Shown here piece by piece: positions 39,341-51,420 of a DNA stretch of 64,000 nt; within the stretch, counting starts at the first letter, position 1, and the number at the start of each line of letters is the position of its first letter. The notes beneath the pieces are model-generated. The model searched no databases and was not told the origin of the DNA. It saw only the letters and a list, made by a program, of their open reading frames with translations. The position numbers and the translations under genes are program-made. This DNA is from Sapria himalayana. Its lineage: Eukaryota > Streptophyta > Magnoliopsida > Malpighiales > Rafflesiaceae. The stretch spans positions 1,004,358 through 1,068,357 of the forward strand of contig JAREIK010003421.1 of assembly GCA_029783825.1 (NCBI GenBank), given 5' to 3'.

Positions 39341-39582
39341 ATATGATTTATGTAGGAAATTATAAGCCTATCACCCCTTTTATGGTAGTAGGGTAAAGTA
39401 AAATTTTGATGATAGATACTTAAATATCATCGACTTCCAATTCTCTAGTTGATACTAAATACCCCAATATTATCTCCTCATTATCCATCAAATGATATTT
39501 TTTCTAGTTTAATACAAAAATCTTTTCTCTGCACATGTTGAAAACAACTTCTAAGTTATGTAAATATTCTTTAATATAATTT

Positions 39583-39768
39583 TCATAAATTAAAAAAGTC
39601 ATTCATGAATATCTTCATAATTTCACCATTAAGATCACTAAAATTTGCATTCATGCAACTTTGAAAAGTAGCATGTATATTATATAATCCAAATGACATC
39701 TTTCTAATAGTGAAGGTTGTATATAGAAAAGTAAATATGATTTTCTCTTGGTATGTAGGACCAATCAT
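39583..39768 (-). pseudogene. Gypsy reverse transcriptase fragment
   Basis: This 61-codon frame reads QEKIIFTFLYTTFTIRKMSF, then GLYNIHATFQSCMNANFSDL and IMKIFMNDF. It matches the RT core D.EKTAF.C..GTFA..RMPFGLCNAPATFQRCM...F.D......VFMDDF. The catalytic FMDDF reads FMNDF, so the palm aspartate pair is broken. Confidence 0.88.
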
Positions 39769-40280
39769 GATTTGATTATACCCAAAATATTCATCTAAAA
39801 AATAATAATATGAATGTAAAGAACTTCAATCCAATGTCTGATCCATGAATGAGAAGGGGTAGTGATGTTTCCTTGTTCCTTTGTTCAACTTATAATAATC
39901 AACACATAGTTTCCATTTGGTTAATGCTTACATGGAAATCTATTCACCACCAACTATTTTCCCTACTATTATTGCTCCTTTCTTCGGCACAAGATGAATG
40001 AGTCTTACGTATGGACTATTAGATATTGCATACATATTGAATATGTTTAACCATTTTACAATCTTATTTTTTGCTACATCTTTCATGGTGAGATCTAGTC
40101 ACCACAAATATTTAATCATAGGCCTTACATCGCTCCATGAAGATCTTATACATATATATTGATGGACTGATTCCTTTGATATCGTCTAGTGACCAAGTAA
40201 GATTGTTTCATATTTTTATATGAGAATAATGACTTGGGTCTCCACATCCTCTATTAACAATGTTGAAACAATCATTGGCA

Positions 40281-40469
40281 TTACCTTATTTTTTTAAGAA
40301 AAACATAATGAAGGTGATTGGGTAAAACCTTCGAAATCGACCCATCTAGGTTTTCCAAATTTTTTAGCAGTTTATCATCCAAATTCGTGGCTCCATCTAA
40401 AGTCATGACATTTTCAATCAAATGATCTCTATTGAGTAACATCTGATTTAGGTTTACTATGACTTTCAT
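40281..40469 (-). pseudogene. Gypsy protease-RT linker fragment
   Basis: The frame contains LPNHLHYVFL near its end, matching the LP.HLKYAFL block that precedes the RT core in Athila/Tat pol. Protease and gag should lie upstream (to the right) but are not recognisable before the solo LTR at 40739. Confidence 0.7.
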
Positions 40470-40738
40470 TTCTTAAACCATAGGATTGCTCAATAATTCA
40501 TCAAAATTACCTTTTTTTGATCTCCATGTCTCTACCTTTGATACCATCAATCTCTCAATTGGAGATTCTACTTGACCCTTTCTTCTCATTCTCTTCAAAT
40601 TATCATTGTTTATTTGGTTGATATTTATGCTGAGTCCCAAATTATTAGCTCAAAATGATTGCTAAAAAATGAAAAAGGAAAGAAACTACAAAAAAATAAA
40701 CAAATCCAAATATAACCATCCAAATTCAAACAAGTTAA

Positions 40739-41350
40739 TGTTGTATATAATTTATTTTGATAAACTATTTGTATAACTAAAACATGTTTCTATTTTAATA
40801 TTTTCATATAAGTGCAGGAAAAAAAATATTAAGAGGCTAGGAATATAGTAATAGCATAATAATGGAGGTCCCACTGTCCGGCAAGTGGGCCAAAAATATT
40901 TGGAGCAGAATCTGGTTTGCCGAGTGATCTGACCCGCTCTGATTAATTAAATCGAGAAACTATATTAATATAAATTATTTTTATTTCTATTTTTTTTTGA
41001 CTGCTGTAATTTTGGAGTGGAACTGTTCATCACTATGTTTTTTTCCTCTCTGCATGATTTTCATCATGACTGCTTATGCACAAAATCTATAAGAATATTC
41101 TATTTGGTTATAATCTATAAACGCATATGCATTTTCTGTGTGGATGTAGCTAGTCATATTGAATGATTGGTGAACCACGTTATATTGTGTTTTTCTACCG
41201 TGGTTTGTGGGTGCTATGGTTTTGATTCTGTCGTGCTTTTGTTGGATTGTGATTGTGGATATATATATATATGTCGTTTGCTATCATTGTTTATTGTTCT
41301 CTTCTTTTGAATCTCTAAAATCACAACTATGAAAGTGGAATTGCCCAATA
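40739..41350 (+). mobile_element. Solo LTR, copy 2 (612 bp), in the Athila-like element
   Basis: Starts TGTTGTATATAATTT and ends TTGCCCAATA, flanked by perfect GTTAA duplications (40734-40738 and 41351-41355). Homologous to 7986-8565 and 48647-49229. Confidence 0.88.
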
Positions 41351-41473
41351 GTTAACATGACTTAGTCATTAGATTTGAAAATATTTATCATATATAATAC
41401 TATCTAAATTGATAAAAAGATATTATTTTTTTACAAGAATAATTTCAACTCATATTGACTAACCAAACTAAAT

Positions 41474-41495
41474 AATCCTCGGCAACAACCCTAAA
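41474..41495 (-). promoter_or_regulatory. Athila/Tat-type primer-binding-site region
   Basis: On the minus strand this reads GGGTTGTTGCCGAGGATT. It resembles the conserved TGGCGCCGTTGCCGGGGA segment found just inside the 5' LTR of Athila/Tat elements. It lies about 15 bp inside the right LTR, as expected for minus orientation, with C-to-T type decay. Confidence 0.65.
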
Positions 41496-41510
41496 AATTT
41501 ATTGCAACTT

Positions 41511-43685
41511 TGTTATTCTACCTAATTTAATTAGTTAGGTGATATATCAAAAGATCAATAATAAGAGTATTCCATTAACTAAGATCCAAAAGTGCATGAA
41601 TCATACAAGTAGTATAATGGACTTTCATCAAGATATCAATCACACAGGAATTGTATTGGTAATTTGGCTATTCAACAAGAGAAAACTCATTTTGAATATA
41701 TTAGATACTCAGATTGTTAAATAATGTTAAGTCCAAGATTCATTTATTTAATTTAGATGATGATGTTAATTCATTTGAGCCCTTCATAATGGTAGTCTCC
41801 TCATAATTATCTCATCGGTACATCACCACTAAGACAAAAATTCATTCATATGTGAGGGTCATTCACAATCCCATATATTATTCACTAGTCTCTATTATCA
41901 TAGAGACCAATGATTGGCATGATTTGTATGCATTTGTACTTTTAGCTTTGTATTCACCATAATTATAAAATTAAAATATGCTTCCTTCGAGTTTCACTTG
42001 CAAGAACCATATGAATAAAAGAAATTCACAAGGGTTGTCACCACCTTGTGAATCACAATACACTAGCACATATCCTAAGAATTGCCTATCACCATCATAT
42101 TTGATATTGATACGACTATCATACTAATGGTAAACCCTCCAAGAGAATATTCAATATAATATCCATCTCAATTAAGAACTAATTTCTCCAAGATGTATAC
42201 AATAAATTGACATATAAAAGTAATCATACTTTTAGCTTCGTAACTAGCATACACATGATGATTAACATTCCCAGATTATGGGGTTTGATGTATAAGTTTA
42301 TTTCATGCATCATAATTGGAAGGGTTGTCATTACATTTCTATCATATGCATTAATGAGTCTCGTGGATTACCTTTTACTATCCACCATGATAACCTTATA
42401 TAAACCCACTATTAGTTGAAATCATAATCTAAGTTCTATTTAGTCACCAACTATTGATATCTATAACATAAAATTTAATTAAACCATAAATGTATCATTC
42501 ATCCAAACCAAATATATCAATAATTCAAATCATACAAATCTTAGACCATACTAATTTCATATAAATTCTCAACTCTAGGGATTGACATATTTTGTATTTC
42601 CATTGCTTGCTTGTGGAATCCCTAGAGAGTGTAAAATTTATTTCTAGGGATTGTAGTTGTCTTAGATTTTCTTATTTTAGGAGGGATAAAGAGAAGAAGT
42701 GAGAGATCCCATCAAAATCCTCTAACATCTACTTTTATACTTAGACTATTTTGTATTACTCTAAGTGAGTAGTCATGACTTTCAAATGAAAGTTATCACT
42801 CTAGCATTCATCTCTTTAGTTTGAGGTCACAACTCTAGAGTATGATAGTAACTCAATTCAACATCTTGATCTTTCTATAATACAATATCATAGCATTTGA
42901 AATAACCATGTCATGGGCATAATCTTTTTGTAATACAAACTAGTGGCATTGTAAAATGGCCATGGATTTGTGCCTTCATCATGTGTAGTCCATAGATGGT
43001 CATGATACTATGAAGTAACCACATAGTATAGATGTCTTCCCATATTATTATATAACTATTGCACTGTGTAGAGGCCACTATGCTAGCCATTTCTTCTTTC
43101 ATATAACAAAATTTCATGTGCTATTAGAATGTTCTGATATTTGCACTTGACTCATATGTACAAGTCATGGTTATGCCTTCCTTTAAGAATAAGAGTTAAT
43201 ATACCCGAGTAATGTCATATATAATATTTAGTATCTTAAAAATCATGACTTTGAATAATTACTATGACTTTGACATAATTATTTATGGTTCTATAAATTC
43301 CTACTGATAAAAATTATAGCATTATAGAAATATCATAGCTCTAACTTAAGACTACCAAGTCATATAAAGATAAAGTTTTGGCTCTATGACATTAGCTGCA
43401 ACCTTGAGTACTAGTAAGCTAATTGGTTACTATGATAGATAATTAATATCACAACCATAAAAATTTTATGAGTTAAGTATGGTTACGACTTCATGAAAAT
43501 ATTATAGTCATTGAAAATGTATCGCATAGTAAAAAGATTATGTGAATGAGTTGATAAAGTCATGACATACAAGAATTTTCCAATGATTTCTTAGGTAGAG
43601 TTTCAGCCAAGAATGAACATTGATAAAGTCTTTAAAAACTCATTGATTTCACTAAAATACACTAGCATGTTTAGTAACTTGAACA
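41511..43685 (-). mobile_element. 5' LTR of the Athila-like element (about 2.18 kb)
   Basis: Homologous along its length to 35262-37739, from TGTTATTCTACCTAATTTAA to CTTGAACA. It is about 300 bp shorter than its partner. Both carry GTCATGAC-type words. Confidence 0.78.
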
Positions 43686-43860
43686 CCAAATACTTTACAA
43701 AACAAATCACAACTCTAAAGCATATTCTTCTAGTCATAGCCAAACAAATTATGCTGTGAATTGATTTAGGTTGTGACTCCATAATATAGGTTGTGATACT
43801 AAATATTAGTTGTAGCTTTAAAATTATGAGTTAATGCTAATATATATTTTTTTTTGCTAA
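43686..43860 (-). mobile_element. Copia-B-type LTR, part 2
   Basis: GTCATGAC/gttgtgac-type sequence immediately right of the Athila-like element, continuing the LTR that breaks at 35261. Its right edge, next to the element B interior, is not sharp. Confidence 0.45.
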
Positions 43861-44400
43861 TTTTTTTTATCCTCATCCTAACCTCTGTTTCAGCTCTACA
43901 TCACTAGATTTTTTTTGTATCCACTACCTTTTAATCACCTTTGGATTCAAAGCCAACTTCATAAGACTCCCAAATATTATACTACTTTTCTTTTTTATCT
44001 TGTTCTCATTGTATTGGATTCCTATAGGCTCTTTCCTCCTTCACTGTGCTTTGCTTCTCTCTTGTAACCTAAAGAACAAGGTATGCATCATCCTCATACC
44101 TTTTAGGCAGAATTCTAATGCATGTAGACCTCCTATCTAGGAGCTATATTCTCTACATCAACCTCAATTGAGTCTCCAAACTATATCTACTCCACCACTT
44201 CATCAGAATATTATATGTCACTAGTAGAAAAGAGTTTCAACTCCATCTATGATGTTGTGATTGGGATATGTAATGACTCATTATTTTTATGTCATTACTT
44301 CATAGCTTCAAACTATTAACTTTGTCATGACTTCCATAAACCTCTCCACTCTTACATTCCTTAAATACTACATCTCAACTATAAATTACTATTCTTATTT

Positions 44401-45130
44401 TTAGGTTCTAAAGATTATAGCCTTTGATACCTTTTTTCTGTCAAGGAACTTATACTTCATGGATTTGAAGTCTAGTTTATTCTTCCTTCCTTTTGGATGC
44501 ATATATGCATCACACCTAAATACCAAAAGATAGGATATACTTGGCTTCCTCCCATATAACACCTTAAATGGTATTATTTTTAACAACTAACGTGGGAGTG
44601 CACTTCTTTGGGTTGTATATTATGCTGACTACTTCTAACCAAAAATTTGGATTTAATTCTACCTAACTTCTCATGCACCTTACCTTTTCTATAAGTGTTT
44701 GATTCAATTTTTTGCACTATATTTTTTTATGTTGTCATCCTAATCAAGTTATGTCTAGCAATGATCTACTTGACAAAGAACCAATCAACTAGAAAGCATT
44801 ATATGTCATTATCCATCTATATAATCTTTATCTTTTTAATGAAATGATTCTCTACTATTACTTTGAATTCCATTAGCTTTTCTAGCACTTTGGGTTTTTT
44901 GGATGAAAAAAACACAAGCATATTTGGAAAAGTCACTAACAAAAGAAATATAGTACATTGATTTCCCAAATAATACCTTTAATGTTTTTCCAAATTAGAT
45001 TAGTATAAATCAAGTTTAGTACTTTTATTAATATTATGGGTTTAGCTTTTAATTTCTCACACTTCTGCTTTTCATAAGAGTAGTCCTTGCAAAATTTTAG
45101 TTATTCTAAACAAACTAATACTTCTTTCAC
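44401..45130 (-). pseudogene. copia B integrase remnant
   Basis: Right to left, text near 45115-44960 (CKDYSYEKQKCEKLKA, then LIYTNLIW) matches the C..C.YGKQKR....KA....LELIHTDLCG start of copia integrase. At 44586-44401 the frame MLKIIPFKVLYGRKPSISYL, VFRCDAYMHPKGRKNKLD matches the integrase C-terminal part (P...W.GKKPS..HLRVFGC.AYVH.PK..R.KLD). Between them the core D,D35E region is too decayed to assign residues. Integrase would insert element cDNA. Confidence 0.8.
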
Positions 45131-45152
45131 CATCTTATCAAATGATACAATC

Positions 45153-46797
45153 TATTAGGATTTAACTCATTCTTCTAAATTTGATATAAGTGTTCACTAT
45201 CATGACTTGATGGATATAGGTGTTAATTTAGGATTTTCAATTGAAATTTAATTTTTTCATTATATCATAGATTTATATATATCAGTCAAGATGGATAGTG
45301 ATAGGTAAGTTATAAAACACATTCATATGGTAGGTAATAAGAAAGTGATAACTCTTCTAATCATGATGTGTAAGATGAATCTATGTGTGAATACATAAGA
45401 TTGAGTCAAATTTAATCATTATGAGTATAATATGTATGAAGTTAAAAATACAAGTGTACTTATGACTAATTTATTATGCATATTCTAAAAGAACTAACCT
45501 TAGAGTGATATATAAGTTAAGTAAAAAATTAAACCTAGGAATTTCATAATAGTGTGTGAGTGGTATGTTGACTATGTTGTATGGCGACATGTATGTCACA
45601 AGACATATCCAAGTGGAGGAGACTAGTATGTTGGTGATAATCTTGTGAGTCATTTCATCTTTTATGACTTCCATATGTGAGGTTTGAGAGAAGATGTGTG
45701 GTTTTAGTGGTGAATAGAATTACACATTCAAAGTAAATATCAAAGATAATTAATATATTACCTAAAAGGAATAGATATGCAAATGACTCATAAATGGAAT
45801 GATGTATGATTTTGGTGGTGAAATACCAAATGCACAACTATGAAGAGATTTTCATTGGTAGTGATAATTAAAGGATGACAACCATGTTATATGCAAAACA
45901 GATGCATAAGCATTTTCATACTCATCAACCCTTCTTCTAATAGATAAATATGATATTTCTCAAATACTAAAGAAAGTAACATCATATATAAGAAAGTGAG
46001 TCAACCATAAAGTCTAAGTACCTTCTGAAAACTCAAGTCTTATACTCAATTTGAGTAGTAGTTAGTTCAATATTTGTTAATCAAACTACCTATATAATCC
46101 CTATGATATTGATATTTGAACATAAGTCTACTGTAATACTTGCATGAACATTATACTTATAGAATTCAGTTGTTTGAGAGATAATAACCTAATGAATTTT
46201 GAGATCATATAATAGATAAAAATTTTTGGTACTATATTCTTTGATGTTGTGACATGAATGAAGTCATTATGTTATTATTTGGTATTACGACATATTTTGA
46301 TTTGGAATAAAGATGCAACATGATTTGTGTTATTATGACTAGTGATTTTAAGATTCAAGTTGTGATTTATTCTTTGGTGTCGTGACATAAATAAAATTAA
46401 AAGTTTTGAATAAAGATGCAACACGGTCATGTTCTATTGTGACTTAGAACATAAGGTAAAGGTTTTTACTTTACTATTTAAAGGTTTATAAACAAAAAAT
46501 AAAGAAAGTAGAAAAGAGAATCAATTTACTATACATTTTCTTATCATTTTTTCTCTCTCCTTTCTCCTCTCTTCTCCTCTAGTGCATGTGTGCTTCTTTT
46601 ATTGGTTCTCTCATTATGATATGTATATTTTTTCTATATGCGTTATATTTGTATTGAACCATCCTTCCTTAGAAACTCTAAACCATAATATTCACTATTA
46701 TTCATAAAATTTGGTATTAGAGAGAAGTTATGCTAGTTATCATGAATCCAGCATTGGGTATCATAATCAATTACCTTTGGTATCTATTGTTCTAACA
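45153..46797 (+). mobile_element. 5' LTR of copia C, enlarged by an unidentified insert
   Basis: It starts TATTAGGATTTAACTC and ends GTTCTAACA. Its first 65 bp and last 570 bp align with the 905-bp 3' LTR. In between, roughly 45215-46230 has no counterpart and replaces about 230 bp. No ORF or known element is recognised in that insert. Confidence 0.75.
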
Positions 46798-46799
46798 TT

Positions 46800-46812
46800 T
46801 GGTATTAGAGCC
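46800..46812 (+). promoter_or_regulatory. Primer-binding site of copia C (initiator tRNA-Met type)
   Basis: TGGTATTAGAGCC, two bases after the LTR end, differs from the usual TGGTATCAGAGCC by one C-to-T change. Confidence 0.85.
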
Positions 46813-46869
46813 AATATTTGATGTAAAGCCTAAACAAGATTTGCATTTGGATTAAAGTATGGTGAGTTC

Positions 46870-47935
46870 GGTTTGACATTTTGACTTGACGTCAAGAAGT
46901 TTTTGAGGAATGGTTTTGAGTTATAGAAGCTAAAGATGAAAATTTTACTTGTTGATCAAAATTACTAGCCCATGATTATAGATATGAAGTCAATAGTGAG
47001 CAATCAAAACTCAGAGATATTATCTATAGATATTATCAATTGGGACAAGAGAGATTAGAGAGCATAAGACTTGATCTGACCATGATTAGCATATGTGGTC
47101 TTTGTGAATATTTCTAGTGAGAGATTGATAAAATATTTGAGGAAACCTAAAATGTTCTATTAAAGCAAGTCAATAGTCAATAAAGTATTCACGAAGAAGA
47201 AATTTTACATGTTATGCATGGAGGAGGTTGAAACTTTTGCTGCACATCTACATGAGTTTTAGATACTAATCAACTAGCCATCATCTATTGGATGTGAGAT
47301 CAATGATAATAATAACACTTTTTCCTTATATTATAAACTACTTGATTCTTGGAATAATTTGATTATCACCTATGGTAGTAGTGCAACATGGTTATCATAT
47401 GAGATAATTGTTGTAGTTGTACTATTGGAGGATATGAGGAAGAAAAGTATGAGGAAATACTCAAATTATATATTGTATATGATGTTGAAGACTAGAGACT
47501 ACAAACTAAAGAATGAATCAGTCTAAAAGCTAATCTAAGTCAAGAGAAAGATCAAAGAGATTGGATAAGCTAAAACTGAAATGTTGAAAGTAAAGTAAAA
47601 TTCAACATTTCAAGAGGGATTGCCAAATACCCGAAGGCACTCAAGTTGTGACATCTTTACGAGTGGAGAGCCATAAGAGAGTTGACTTGGTAGTCAAGGA
47701 GCCATTCACTTGTATAGATTTATACTTTGCTAAGACTTATGTTGTTGTGTTGATGACATATGCTTCATTTATACATGCACATCATATTACATGACTTATC
47801 ATCAAAACTAATTGTGATAGAAGATATATGACATGGAAAATAGCTTATTGGTTAAGATAGTTGGATGTGGCAAGATGAAGATTTATTCTATGAGTCATGC
47901 ATATTCCATACTCGAGCAGAAATATAGTTTTTATG
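46870..47935 (+). pseudogene. copia C gag, knuckle and protease remnants
   Basis: Gag text includes LHEF, ILIN and LLDSWNNLIITY (LLxSLPxSYDxLVxx block) near 47230-47360. A knuckle remnant ending HFKRDCQIP lies near 47600-47630. Protease-like text with the HMT-equivalent region is near 47750-47810, and LVKIVGCGKMKI follows near 47850. It is the same order as elements A and B. All frames carry stops. Confidence 0.75.
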
Positions 47936-48149
47936 AGTGAAATGATGGTTGTTGATGTAAAGTAATAATAATTACTCATGGAATAAGTTATGGAAGCTTG
48001 TACAAACTACTAAAAAGCACTATCAAACTTTTAGATAGTGGGGCTTTCATTGTAAAGACTAATATGATTGTGGAAGTAGATGTGACCTTTGAAAAAGAGT
48101 ATGTGGAGAAGAGACACTGGTCACAATAATGAAAAAGTTGATGTGACTA

Positions 48150-48600
48150 TGGGGAACAAGTATTCTATGAAGAATTGGAAGAAGTTCATGGATACCAATA
48201 GACTCTAGTCATGATATGGAGACATTGTGTCATGATTGATTTTAGAGTCATAACATAGAAACATGATGTCATGATTGGGTACAATATCGTGACATGGTAA
48301 CATGACGTAGCGAATTGGTCTAGAGTCATGACATACAGACATGTTGTCACAACTCAATTCAAATGAAGCTAAGAACTTGGGAAACTAATTCAAAGAAGAG
48401 CTATCAAAGTTGAGATTATTGTACTTGATGAAGTAATAGAAGTAGATGTGACCTTAAAGAACAACGAGTCTATGGATAACAAATAACCATAGTCATGACA
48501 TTCAAATATTATGTCATGACTGAGTTTTAAGTCACGACATAAAAATATGATGTCATGACATAGAAATATGGGGTATTAACTTAGTCTAGAAAAAAATAGA
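48150..48600 (+). repeat. GTCATGAC-rich spacer in copia C
   Basis: Repeats of gagtcatgacat, catggtgtcatgac and tgtcacaactc. It sits after the protease, where integrase should be, as in element A. The solo LTR follows it directly. Confidence 0.7.
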
Positions 48601-48646
48601 AATATGGAACTATGGTATCACAACTCAAAATAGAAAAAAATGTTAA

Positions 48647-49229
48647 TGTTGTATATGTAATTTATTTTTTGATAATTTGTTTGTATAACCAAATATTTTT
48701 GTTTCTGTTTTAATATTTTCATGTAAGTGCAAGAAATGTAATATTAAAAGGCCAGGGATGCAGCAGTAGCACAATAACAGAGGTCCAGCTGTCCGATCAG
48801 CGGGCCGAAATATTTGGAGCAGAACCTGACATGTCTCATGATCCAACCCGCTTTGGTTAAATGAACCGAGATAATTTTTTGTTATAAAATATTTTGTAAT
48901 TTTTAATTTCGGTTACTGTTTTTGGACCTGGGAACTATTCATCACCTTCTTCTTCTCTCTCTCTACGTGATTTATCGTGACTGCTCTATGCTGCATACTA
49001 TAAGACAATTTTTGTTAGTTTAATCTATAATGCATAAGTATTTTCTGGTAGATGTAGCTAGTCATACTGAGCGACTAGCGAACCACGTTATTTCTGGTGT
49101 TTTATTTCTCATTTTTTTGATTCTACCGTGGTTGGATTGCTGGATTGGATATATATTACTTGTTTTTCTGTTGTTCTTGTTGTCTTCTATATCTTAATAT
49201 CACCACTGTAGAAGTATAATTGCCTAACA
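48647..49229 (+). mobile_element. Solo LTR, copy 3 (583 bp), in copia C
   Basis: Starts TGTTGTATATGTAAT and ends TGCCTAACA, flanked by perfect GTTAA duplications (48642-48646 and 49230-49234). This copy keeps the canonical TG...CA ends. Confidence 0.9.
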
Positions 49230-49329
49230 GTTAACTTGAATAAACAAGTTGAGGAAAAGATGTCATAGTCGAGTATTTACATTCATGATAAATAATTAGT
49301 TGAGGTGACACATGACTTAAGCAGCCTAC

Positions 49330-50500
49330 ATGGGTTAGAAATTCACCTATAAAGTATGTTGTCTATGCATACCATGCACAACATGCTAAGAGATGAACCC
49401 ATTACTATGTTGGAGGTCAGAGCCTCGAGGGAGTCAATTCAATGGGAGCAAGCTATGAATGAAGAATTATAATCCTTCAATAAGAATAATTTCTAGAACC
49501 TCGTGAAATTTCCATTGGATTGGAATGTAATCAGATGCAAGTGAGTGTTCAGAAAAAATTGAAGGCTAATGAAAAGATGGAAAACTACAAGGCACGGCTA
49601 GCTTCCAAGGATACTCTCAAGTAAAAGGCATTGATTATGATGAGATGTTCTCACTGGGTGCCAAAATGTATTTAATTTGGGTGGTATTAGCTATTGCAAT
49701 AAGGTATCACAGAAAGTTGAGTAGCTAGATATGAAGACAACACTTCTTTATGGTGACATTGAGAAAGATATTCATATGAAATAGCTGACTCATGACTGGT
49801 TTCAAGGTGAAAAGTAAGAAAAACTTAGTGTGCAAACTAAAGAAGTATTTATATGGGCTAAAGTAGTCTCTTTAGATGTGGTACTATAAATTTTATTCAT
49901 TTGTTTTATAGCTAGGATTCAACATATGTGAGGCTGACCATTGCATCTACACTAAAAGGTCAGGTAGCAATTTTATCATTCTAACCTTGTATGTTTGTGA
50001 CATACTATTCATAAGAAATAACATAGATGTGTTTGAGGTTAGTGGATTTGTCAATATTGAATAGGGTGGAGATTTGGATATTCAAAGGTAGACAAGTGGG
50101 TTTGCCTTTAGTTTGTATGGTAGTTCTGTTAGCTAGATGAAAAAAAAGAAAGATATATCTTTCTTGTCATCCATGGAGATAGAATATATGACACTTACTC
50201 ATACAAGTAATGAAGTTATTTGGATATGAAGGCTATATGTAGAGCTTGGCATTTGAGCATGACCTGAATCTCATATGCACTAATTAGAGTGCCATCTATC
50301 TAGCAAGAAACATGGCCTTCCATACAAAGAGAAAGTACATTGATATCCAATAGTATTTCATCTAGGTGCAAGTTGACTAAAGACTAATTTGGTTGGAGAA
50401 TTTGACACGAAGAAGAATGCCACTGATTACTTGAAAAATATTGTGGATATAGAAAATTCTAGTTGTGGAGAGTTGAGACTAGGATGAATAATATGTATTC
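49330..50500 (+). pseudogene. copia C reverse transcriptase and RNase H
   Basis: Text runs WEQAMNEEL, then RCK.VFRKN, then KGIDYDEMFS and MKTTLLYGDIE.DIHMK (copia LDVKTAFLNGDLEEEIYM). LKKYLYGLK.S, LGFNICEADHCIYTK, FIILTLYVCDIL (YVDDIL altered to YVCDIL) and SSMEIEYMTLTHTSNEVIW follow, with RNase H end text near 50290-50400. It has many stops and a broken catalytic aspartate. It is the most complete RT among the three family members here. Confidence 0.85.
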
Positions 50501-50515
50501 TTCAATTTGGAAGAA

Positions 50516-51420
50516 TGTTAGGATCTAACTCATTCTTCTAGTGTTGGAACAAGAGTTTACTATCATGACTTTGGAATGTAAAGTTGTAACATGAATAAGT
50601 TGCAATATGTTGTGTGTTGTTAAAACTCAAAGTCTCATATATTCGAGTCATGACCCTCTTTTGTTGAGCCATTACATATATGAAGTTGAAACATGATTTA
50701 TGTTATTGTGAAGAAAAATATTAATGGTTCATGTCACAACCATGTTCTGTGATGTCATGACATAATTAGAGTTGCAACATTGTTTTCTATCGTGGTGTCG
50801 GGAAGTCAAGAGGATTCGAGTCATGACGTTGTTCTTTGGTGTCATGACATGAATGAAATAAAAATATTATTCTTTGGTGTCATGAAATATTTTAACTTTG
50901 AATAAAGTTGCAACACAATTTGTGTTGTTGTGACTAATGACTTAAGGTTTCAAGTCACGAGCTATTATTTGGTATCACAACTTGAATGAAGTTATGATAG
51001 GTTATGTTTTGTAATGACTTAGAACTTAAATTAGAGATTTTTTACTTTACTATTTAAAAGCATGTAAATGAAAAATAATGAAAGTGAAAAAAAGATGGTT
51101 CACTATTATGGAAATATAACTAATGCTCAACAATAAAGCATGAATAGTGAAAAGAAAATTTTTCTCTCCCCTCTTTTCTCTCCTTTCTTCTCCTCTCATG
51201 ATTGTGTGTGTGTGTGCTTCTTTTATGAGTTATATCATTGTGAGATATGTGTTTTTTCTATTAGAGTTGTATTTGTGTTGAATTATCTCTCCTTAGTAAT
51301 CCTAAACCCTAACTATTATTGTGATTTCTAATATTTGGTATCAGAGATAGGTTGTGCCAATTATCTCAAATCCAACACTTCATATCAAAGCTATTGTCTT
51401 TGATACCGATAGTTCTAACA
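50516..51420 (+). mobile_element. 3' LTR of copia C (905 bp)
   Basis: TGTTAGGATCTAACTC to GTTCTAACA. It follows RNase H text, contains several GTCATGAC words (50755, 50820, 50839 region) and ends with PBS-like TTTGGTATCAGAG text near 51336 inside the LTR. Confidence 0.85.

Larger units (their letters stand above)
35262..43685 (-). mobile_element. Ty3/gypsy (Athila/Tat-like) retrotransposon, internally deleted
   Basis: Two long homologous terminal repeats (35262-37739 and 41511-43685) flank minus-strand pol remnants in the order PR-RT linker, RT, RNase H, integrase C-terminus. A primer-site region beside the right LTR matches the Athila/Tat pattern. Gag and the integrase core are not visible. 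A solo LTR sits at 40739-41350. It is inserted in copia LTR-like DNA. I could not confirm a 5-bp target duplication (gactt versus ccaaa), so end positions may be a few bases off. Confidence 0.82.
45153..51420 (+). mobile_element. Ty1/copia retrotransposon C, nested in copia B
   Basis: A plus-strand element with two LTRs (45153-46797 and 50516-51420), an initiator-Met PBS, gag, knuckle, protease, GTCATGAC block, RT and RNase H. GAG-pre-integrase and integrase are absent. Flanks CAATC (45148-45152) and TAGTC (51421-51425) differ by two transitions and are consistent with a decayed 5-bp duplication of CAGTC. The host element reading frame resumes across it. A solo LTR is nested at 48647-49229. 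Confidence 0.87.

Noticed and set aside
35257..43690. 5-bp target duplication for the Athila-like element
   Set aside because: The flanks gactt and ccaaa do not match at the LTR ends I chose, so I do not claim one.
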